Source: Burkholderiaceae bacterium (GTDB lineage Bacteria > Pseudomonadota > Gammaproteobacteria > Burkholderiales > Burkholderiaceae_C). Taken from it: a stretch of DNA of 37,959 bases. The DNA lies in NCBI GenBank assembly GCA_017856435.1, contig JAFMFB010000023.1, positions 1 to 37,959 on the forward strand. Direction: 5' to 3'. This document shows positions 32,415 to 37,959 of the stretch, in pieces (the stretch's first letter is position 1; the number at the start of each line of letters is the position of its first letter). Under the pieces are notes generated by a model. The model made no database searches and had not been told where the DNA came from. It worked only from the letters and a program-made list of their open reading frames with translations. The position numbers were made by a program, and so were the translations under genes.

Positions 32415-32771
32415 ATGCGATTTTTGCGCCAATCCAGTCGCCTAGCCCGCTACGTGCTGGCGTGGTTTGTGCTGTCTCTAAGCGTAGCGATAGCTTCACC
32501 CGTGGTGCAACCGCAGGCTACCGAGCTGATCTGCTCGGCTGGCGGCGCTGTCAAGCTCATTGTGCTTGGCGGCTCAGGTGACAATGAAGTCAAGTCAGTC
32601 ACGCTGGACTGCGCCCTCTGCTTCGGCCCAGCTGCGCCGCCGTACCTGGGTCGCCCAGAAATTGGTGCAGGTGGTCTGCTGGATCATGCCTTACAAACGG
32701 CCCAGCAAAACCACACCGCCAGCCAAGCCGCTGCCCCTTTACCTGCCCGCGGACCCCCTTCAGTGCTTTGA
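32415..32771 (+). CDS. DUF2946-type small exported protein, copper-locus associated
   Basis: This 118-residue protein has an N-terminal signal or anchor segment ([19 protein letters not shown]). A mature part follows with a CxxC pair in the segment [14 protein letters not shown]. Together these match the DUF2946 family, which is usually found beside copper-handling genes. The family's biochemical role is unknown. The cysteine pair may bind metal. It precedes the PCu(A)C chaperone gene, though 181 bases with a strong hairpin and a promoter-like sequence intervene, so the chaperone may be transcribed separately. I see no clear ribosome site before the ATG, so the start is less certain. Confidence 0.72.
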   Translation: MRFLRQSSRLARYVLAWFVLSLSVAIASPVVQPQATELICSAGGAVKLIVLGGSGDNEVKSVTLDCALCFGPAAPPYLGRPEIGAGGLLDHALQTAQQNHTASQAAAPLPARGPPSVL

Positions 32772-32842
32772 ATTAACTGAACTCAACCTGCGCGCGGCCT
32801 TGTAATCAAAAGGCAGAGTCGTTCGAATTTGATTTGAACGTA

Positions 32843-32867
32843 GGTTCAGAACCGGAAGGTTCTGACC
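32843..32867. other. Stable hairpin with GGAA tetraloop between DUF2946 and PCu(A)C genes
   Basis: TCAGAACC (32846-32853) pairs perfectly with GGTTCTGA (32858-32865) around GGAA, a GNRA-type loop. The stem is extended by two G-C pairs past one bulged T. A second, imperfect dyad GTTCGAA...TTTGAAC lies just upstream (32821-32839). No T-run follows, so it is not a standard terminator; an operator or RNA element is possible. Confidence 0.5.
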
Positions 32868-32894
32868 TCAATATTTGTCGGGTCAAGCGCTGCC

Positions 32895-32923
32895 TTGACA
32901 AGCATTGGCCCAATTCGTAATTC
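32895..32923 (+). promoter_or_regulatory. Candidate sigma-70 promoter of the copper chaperone gene
   Basis: A perfect -35 hexamer TTGACA (32895-32900) is separated by exactly 17 bases from TAATTC (32918-32923), a poor -10 match. It lies 29 bases before the chaperone start, which leaves a short leader with AGGAG at 32941-32945. Confidence 0.4.
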
Positions 32924-32952
32924 AATTCCATTTATTTTTCAGGAGTTTTCAT

Positions 32953-33432
32953 ATGAAACCAATCGCCGTTGCGCTGATGGCATTGACCATGGTGACCGCT
33001 GGTCACGCCCAAGTCAGTGTAAAAGACGCCTGGGTGCGGGCCACGGTACCTCAACAAAAGGCAACAGGGGCTTTCATGCAAATTGTCAGCGCCAAAGATG
33101 CCAGGCTGGTTGGCGCTCTATCGCCAGTGGCCGGGGTTGTCGAGATCCATGAAATGTCCATGGTCAATCAAGTGATGCATATGCGCGCTGTTTCTGGACT
33201 GGAATTGCCAGCGGGCAAGACGGTTGAGCTGCGTCCCGGTGGCTACCATGTCATGCTGATGGATCTCAAGGCACAGGTCAAGCCCGATGATCTGGTGCCT
33301 CTGATGCTGGTAATCGAGGGCCGGGATGGCAAGCGCCAGAACCTTGACTTGCAAGTGCCGGCCCGCGCACTGGGAGGGGTCAGTAGCCCGGCAAGCAAAA
33401 ACCAAGGCCATCAGAGCAACATGAAACACTGA
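32953..33432 (+). CDS. PCu(A)C periplasmic copper chaperone
   Basis: This 159-residue periplasmic protein has a signal peptide (MKPIAVALMALTMVTAGHAQ) and the complete copper-binding pattern H-x10-M-x21-H-x-M: His66, Met77, His99 and Met101. The family carries Cu(I) to cytochrome c oxidase CuA or Cox assembly and to other periplasmic copper sites. I start it at ATG 32953, because AGGAG lies just upstream and the signal peptide begins there. An in-frame extension would begin inside the promoter region. The C-terminal tail (KNQGHQSNMKH) adds further His and Met residues that may bind metal. No SCO gene is adjacent. DUF2946 upstream supports a copper context. Confidence 0.92.
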   Translation: MKPIAVALMALTMVTAGHAQVSVKDAWVRATVPQQKATGAFMQIVSAKDARLVGALSPVAGVVEIHEMSMVNQVMHMRAVSGLELPAGKTVELRPGGYHVMLMDLKAQVKPDDLVPLMLVIEGRDGKRQNLDLQVPARALGGVSSPASKNQGHQSNMKH

Positions 33433-33502
33433 TGTCAGACAGCTAAATGTTGTGATGTGGCTTGCGATAATTGCTCGAACTTAATCTTTTCTTGGAGTTG
33501 AC

Positions 33503-34384
33503 ATGAAGGTTGCGCGCGTTGAAGTGGATGGCAAAACCCAACTGGCCCTGGTGGACGAGGCCAAGCAGGAATTGGCATTGGTGGGGGGTGATCTGGGCAG
33601 GCACCCAAATCCGGTGCTCAACCTGATTCAGCAGGAAGCCAAATTGGTCAATCTGCAGGCAGCAGTGACCCAGCATGTCCCCATGGCCAGTGCAAAATTC
33701 CTGTCACCGCTTTCTGCTTTTCTGCGCAATCCATTTGCGGTGGGCAAGAACTATCACGACCATGCGCTTGAGTTTGACAAGAGCGGCTTCAATGCAACCA
33801 CAAGTGGCGCTTCCGCTATTCCCCAGTACCCGCAGATTTTTACCAAGGCCACCCTGACGCTGAATGGCCCGACCGACCCTATTCGTTACAGCAAACATCT
33901 GACAACTTCGGTGGATTACGAGGGCGAGATTGGCGTGGTGATCGGCGCAACCTGCCGCAATGTCAGCAAAGCCGATGCCATGAAGCATGTCTGGGGCTTT
34001 GTCGCCACCAACGATGTGACAGCACGTGATTTGCAGAAGAATCACGCCCAATGGTTCATGGGCAAGTCGCTGGATGGTTTTTGCCCAATGGGCCCCTGGA
34101 TGACCAGCCGTGATGAGGCCCCTACCGATATGCGTATGCAGACCTGGGTGAATGGCGAGCAACGCCAGAACGCTCATATCTCGCAGCTGATTTTCGATGT
34201 GCCGACCCTGATCGAGACCATGAGCGCCGCCTTTACCCTCTTGCCCGGGGACTTGATCCTGACCGGGACTTCCGTGGGTGTGGGCGTGGGCTTCAATCCG
34301 CCAAAATTCCTCAAGCATGGCGATGTGGTTCGAGTTGCCATCAGCGGGTTAGGTGAGCTCAACAACCCAGTAGAAGAAATCTGA
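33503..34384 (+). CDS. Fumarylacetoacetate hydrolase family protein (short form)
   Basis: This 293-residue enzyme of the FAH fold is distinct in length and sequence from the one at about 30 kb. Key parts are AVGKNYHDHALEF (substrate-entry region), VDYEGEIGVVIGATCRN with the metal-binding glutamates, VTARDLQKNHAQWFMGKSLD, and GDLILTGTSVGVGVGF. The family hydrolyses acylpyruvates or hydrates/decarboxylates 2-oxo acids, and the substrate here is unknown. GGAG lies before the ATG. A Bug-type binding protein starts 39 bases downstream, suggesting uptake and breakdown of the same carboxylate, which is a common Burkholderiales arrangement. Confidence 0.9.
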   Translation: MKVARVEVDGKTQLALVDEAKQELALVGGDLGRHPNPVLNLIQQEAKLVNLQAAVTQHVPMASAKFLSPLSAFLRNPFAVGKNYHDHALEFDKSGFNATTSGASAIPQYPQIFTKATLTLNGPTDPIRYSKHLTTSVDYEGEIGVVIGATCRNVSKADAMKHVWGFVATNDVTARDLQKNHAQWFMGKSLDGFCPMGPWMTSRDEAPTDMRMQTWVNGEQRQNAHISQLIFDVPTLIETMSAAFTLLPGDLILTGTSVGVGVGFNPPKFLKHGDVVRVAISGLGELNNPVEEI

Positions 34385-34423
34385 TAAGGTATCCCATCAA
34401 CTACAACACTGAGGAGATTGACC

Positions 34424-35401
34424 ATGCAACAGCGTCGACAATTTTTGCAACTGGGCGCGGCTTCCCTGGCTGGGGCTGGCTGGAGCGCTTGGGCGCAAGA
34501 CAGTTATCCAAGCAAGACCATTACGATGGTGGTGCCCTTTCCCCCCGGTGGCGTGGCCGACACGGTGGGCCGACCGGTGGCCGAGGCCATGGGTCGCGCA
34601 CTAGGACAGTCCATGATTGTGGAAAACAAGGGCGGCGCCGGGGGCGCCATCGGCATGGCCCAGGTGGCCAAGGCCAAGGCGGACGGCTATACAGTCCTGA
34701 TGGCCCTTTCATCAGTGGTGGTGCTGCCAGAAGCTGACAAGATTCTTAACCGCACACCTTTGTTCACGCTTGACCAGCTCAAGCCCATTGCCCGTTTCAC
34801 TGCCGACCCCACGGCCCTGGTAGTGCGAGCTGACAGCCCTTGGAAAACCTATCAGGAATTCATGGCCTATGCCAAGAAGAACCCCGGCTCTATAACTTTC
34901 GGCTCTTCTGGTAATTACGGCACCATGCATGTGCCCATGGAGCAGCTTAAGGCCAGTACCAGCAGTTTTATGTTGCATGTGCCATACACCGGCGCTGGCC
35001 CGGCGGTTCTTGGTCTGCTGTCAGGCCATATCCAGGCGCTGTCAACTGGCCCTTCCAGTGTGATGCAGCATGTTCGAGCCGGAAAGCTCCGTGTACTGGC
35101 TCACTGGGGCGATGGTCGACTTCCCATGTTGCCCGACACGCCAAGCCTGAAAGAGCTGGGTGTGCCTATCGGATATTCCCAATGGTCGGGATTGTTTGTG
35201 CCTGCTGCGACGCCAGATGCGGCTGTGGCCAAGCTTCGCCAGGCGGCCAAGGCAACTGCAAATGACGATCGAGCCAAGCAGGCCCTTGCAGCAGCTGGAA
35301 CTTATTTTCAGTATCAGGATGCGCCAGAGTTTGATCGTTTTGTTCAAGCCGATGCCAAAGCCATGGCCTCAATCGTTCAGCGCATCGGGCGCGTGTTCTA
35401 A
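34424..35401 (+). CDS. Bug-type (TTT) periplasmic substrate-binding protein with Tat-like signal
   Basis: This 325-residue extracytoplasmic solute-binding protein has an N-terminus MQQRRQFLQLGAASLAGAGW that carries a twin-arginine-like RRQFLQ motif, and processing near AWAQ is expected. The mature part shows SKTITMVVPFPPGGVADT and VENKGGAGGAIGMAQVAKAK, the ligand loop of the Bug family. GAGGAG at 34411-34416 supports the start at 34424. It is paired with the FAH-family gene 39 bases upstream. No TctA/TctB genes are present. It is only broadly similar to the other Bug protein of this window, so the two are not a recent duplication. Confidence 0.92.
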   Translation: MQQRRQFLQLGAASLAGAGWSAWAQDSYPSKTITMVVPFPPGGVADTVGRPVAEAMGRALGQSMIVENKGGAGGAIGMAQVAKAKADGYTVLMALSSVVVLPEADKILNRTPLFTLDQLKPIARFTADPTALVVRADSPWKTYQEFMAYAKKNPGSITFGSSGNYGTMHVPMEQLKASTSSFMLHVPYTGAGPAVLGLLSGHIQALSTGPSSVMQHVRAGKLRVLAHWGDGRLPMLPDTPSLKELGVPIGYSQWSGLFVPAATPDAAVAKLRQAAKATANDDRAKQALAAAGTYFQYQDAPEFDRFVQADAKAMASIVQRIGRVF

Positions 35402-35435
35402 GGTGACTTCAGGACCAGGGTAGAAATTTGCCGTG

Positions 35436-36674
35436 ATGCGATTCCCCTGTGCCCATGCCACGCATCCGCAGTGGCGCATGTCTGCCGGACTGGTCTTGGC
35501 GCAATTGCGTGCACAACTTGCCCTGGCAGGCCAGACCCCAACACTTGCTCTGCTTTACATCACGGACCACTATGCGGAGCAAGCACAGGCCATCCTTGAT
35601 CATTTGCGTACCGAATTGCCGGAGGTGACCGATTGGGCTGGTACGGTTGGGGTGGGCATTGCTGTCAACAACGCCGAATATTTTGACGAACCGGCGATGG
35701 CCATCATGTTGTGCGACTTTCCCAGTGATCAATACCGTGTTTTTTCCGGTATCGCGCCATTGGCTCAGGGCTTTCATGCCCATACTGCGCTGGTGCATGC
35801 CGACGGTCAAACACCTGATCTGTCCGACTTGGTACACGAACTGGCCGATCGGACCGAAACCGGTTATTTGTTTGGCGGTTTGGCTGCCAGTCGCACACAA
35901 AGTATTCAATTCGCTGTTGGGGGCGATGGCTTTATCCCTGGACAGGGACGCGCCAGCGGTACCTTTCTGGGTGGATTGAGTGGGGTGGCCTTTGGTTCTG
36001 GCGTACCGTTGATTTCACGTGTGACGCAGGGCTGTTTGCCGGTCGCCAAATCGCATATCGTGAGTTCGGCTGAGCGAAATGTTGTCTATGGCCTGGATGG
36101 CGAGCCGGCTCTGGAAGTTCTTTTGCGTGAACTGAAAGTCAACCTGGACCAGCCTGATTCAGCCTTGAAGGCCGTACGTGCCACGCTGGCCGGCCTGCTG
36201 GATCTGAATGATGCGCCCAGTGACGGGGCTGTAGGCCGTAGCGGTAATTTTGGCAATGATGTGCGCGTGCGCCATATCATTGGTCTGGATCCCCAGCGCC
36301 AGGGCGTGGCTTTGGCTGACCATGTTCAGCAGGGGATGGAACTCGCCTTTTGTCAACGCAATGTTCAGGCTGCTTCGGCAGATCTGGTGCGTATCTGCGC
36401 AGAGATCCGAGAAGAACTCGAGACTGAAGTTGCGCCTGCTGCAAGCTTGATGTCCGCCGATGAACCAACGCCGACCTCAAAGACCATGCTCGGCGCCGTT
36501 TATGTCAGCTGTGCGGGGCGTGGTGGCCCGCACTTTGGTGCTCCCGGCGCGGAGTTGCAGATTGTTCGTCGCGCACTGGGTGTCGTGCCCTTGGTGGGTT
36601 TTTTTGCGGGCGGTGAAATCGCCAGACACCATATCTACGGCTATACCGGCGTGTTGACGGTATTTACTGCTTGA
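35436..36674 (+). CDS. FIST-domain sensory protein
   Basis: This 412-residue soluble protein is made of a FIST N-terminal domain (to ~residue 230; ALLYITDHYAEQAQAILDHL, GTVGVGIAVNNAEYFDEPAM) and a FIST_C domain. The C-terminal part contains GAVYVSCAGRGGPHFGAPGA and VPLVGFFAGGEIARHHIYGY. FIST domains are thought to bind small molecules such as amino acids and usually feed signal-transduction proteins. Here the protein stands alone with no kinase or cyclase domain, and none in the adjacent genes. ATG 35436 and an overlapping GTG at 35433 are both possible starts. It is convergent with tgt. Confidence 0.88.
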   Translation: MRFPCAHATHPQWRMSAGLVLAQLRAQLALAGQTPTLALLYITDHYAEQAQAILDHLRTELPEVTDWAGTVGVGIAVNNAEYFDEPAMAIMLCDFPSDQYRVFSGIAPLAQGFHAHTALVHADGQTPDLSDLVHELADRTETGYLFGGLAASRTQSIQFAVGGDGFIPGQGRASGTFLGGLSGVAFGSGVPLISRVTQGCLPVAKSHIVSSAERNVVYGLDGEPALEVLLRELKVNLDQPDSALKAVRATLAGLLDLNDAPSDGAVGRSGNFGNDVRVRHIIGLDPQRQGVALADHVQQGMELAFCQRNVQAASADLVRICAEIREELETEVAPAASLMSADEPTPTSKTMLGAVYVSCAGRGGPHFGAPGAELQIVRRALGVVPLVGFFAGGEIARHHIYGYTGVLTVFTA

Positions 36675-36740
36675 GTGTGACCAGACTTGGTAAAGTCCAA
36701 CGTAAATCGCGAAGAGTCTATGCGTTAAGCATTTAATTGA

Positions 36741-36767
36741 CAGGGCAATGACTGACTACTTGCCCTG
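36741..36767. terminator. Hairpin between convergent FIST gene and tgt
   Basis: CAGGGCAA (36741-36748) pairs with TTGCCCTG (36760-36767) around an 11-base loop. It lies between the two convergent stop codons. No long T-run follows on either strand, so terminator function is plausible rather than certain. Confidence 0.4.
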
Positions 36768-36793
36768 CAGATCCCAAGAGAGATTATTACGGC

Positions 36794-37959
<1,166 letters not shown>

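Noticed and set aside
25037-35401. The two Bug-type proteins and the two FAH-family enzymes as recent tandem duplications
   Set aside because: Members of each pair differ in length, signal peptide type and most of their sequence. They share only family-level motifs.

Overview
The window looks like chromosomal DNA of a betaproteobacterium of the order Burkholderiales, most likely Comamonadaceae or close kin. The evidence is the G+C-rich coding style, a DUF3567 protein (a family I know mainly from Burkholderiales), the pilT-pilU pair next to a YggS gene, the rsmI/yraN/diaA/dolP block, and two Bug-type (TTT) substrate-binding proteins without their membrane subunits. I see no insertion sequence, phage gene, CRISPR array or rRNA. 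This is an assignment from gene families, not from a phylogeny.

Positions 1-8.7 kb hold most of a Lap-type system for exporting and releasing a giant surface adhesin. A plus-strand run encodes the type I ABC transporter (LapB-like), the membrane-fusion protein (LapC-like), a LuxR-type regulator with a degenerate receiver, and a small protein of unknown function. A convergent minus-strand operon encodes the LapG-like periplasmic cysteine protease, the LapD-like degenerate GGDEF/EAL receptor, and a Sel1/SLT lytic transglycosylase whose start overlaps the lapD stop. By the known Pseudomonas model, LapD binds c-di-GMP and holds LapG so that the adhesin stays on the surface. The adhesin and TolC-like genes are not in the window and may lie to the left. 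A PhoB-like tandem repeat lies upstream of lapG.

Positions 9-16.8 kb hold a tRNA-Arg(CCG), a lone Ftr1 iron permease with a strong Fur box, rsmI diverging from yraN-diaA-dolP, a beta-hydroxyacid dehydrogenase, the pilus-retraction ATPases PilT and PilU, and the PLP-homeostasis protein YggS.

Positions 16.9-24.9 kb hold a Lon-related AAA protease, then an apparent operon of a GT39/ArnT-like glycosyltransferase, a PAP2 phosphatase and a glutathione transferase. After these come a tiny cysteine-rich CWC protein translationally coupled to a cation-diffusion-facilitator exporter, and glutathione synthetase (gshB).

Positions 25-36.7 kb are a mixed metabolic and stress region: two Bug-type binding proteins, two fumarylacetoacetate-hydrolase-family enzymes, an enoyl-CoA hydratase homologue, a ChaN-type lipoprotein, an AbrB-family membrane protein, DUF3567 and DUF3108 proteins, a His/Gly-rich eRF1-like protein paired with a DksA/TraR zinc-finger protein, a DUF2946-PCu(A)C copper pair with strong dyads between them, and a FIST sensor protein. 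The right edge cuts tgt (queuine tRNA-ribosyltransferase).

The most promising leads for something under-described are the lytic transglycosylase and pseudo-receiver regulator built into the Lap locus, the His-rich eRF1-like/DksA-like pair, and the CWC-CDF coupling.
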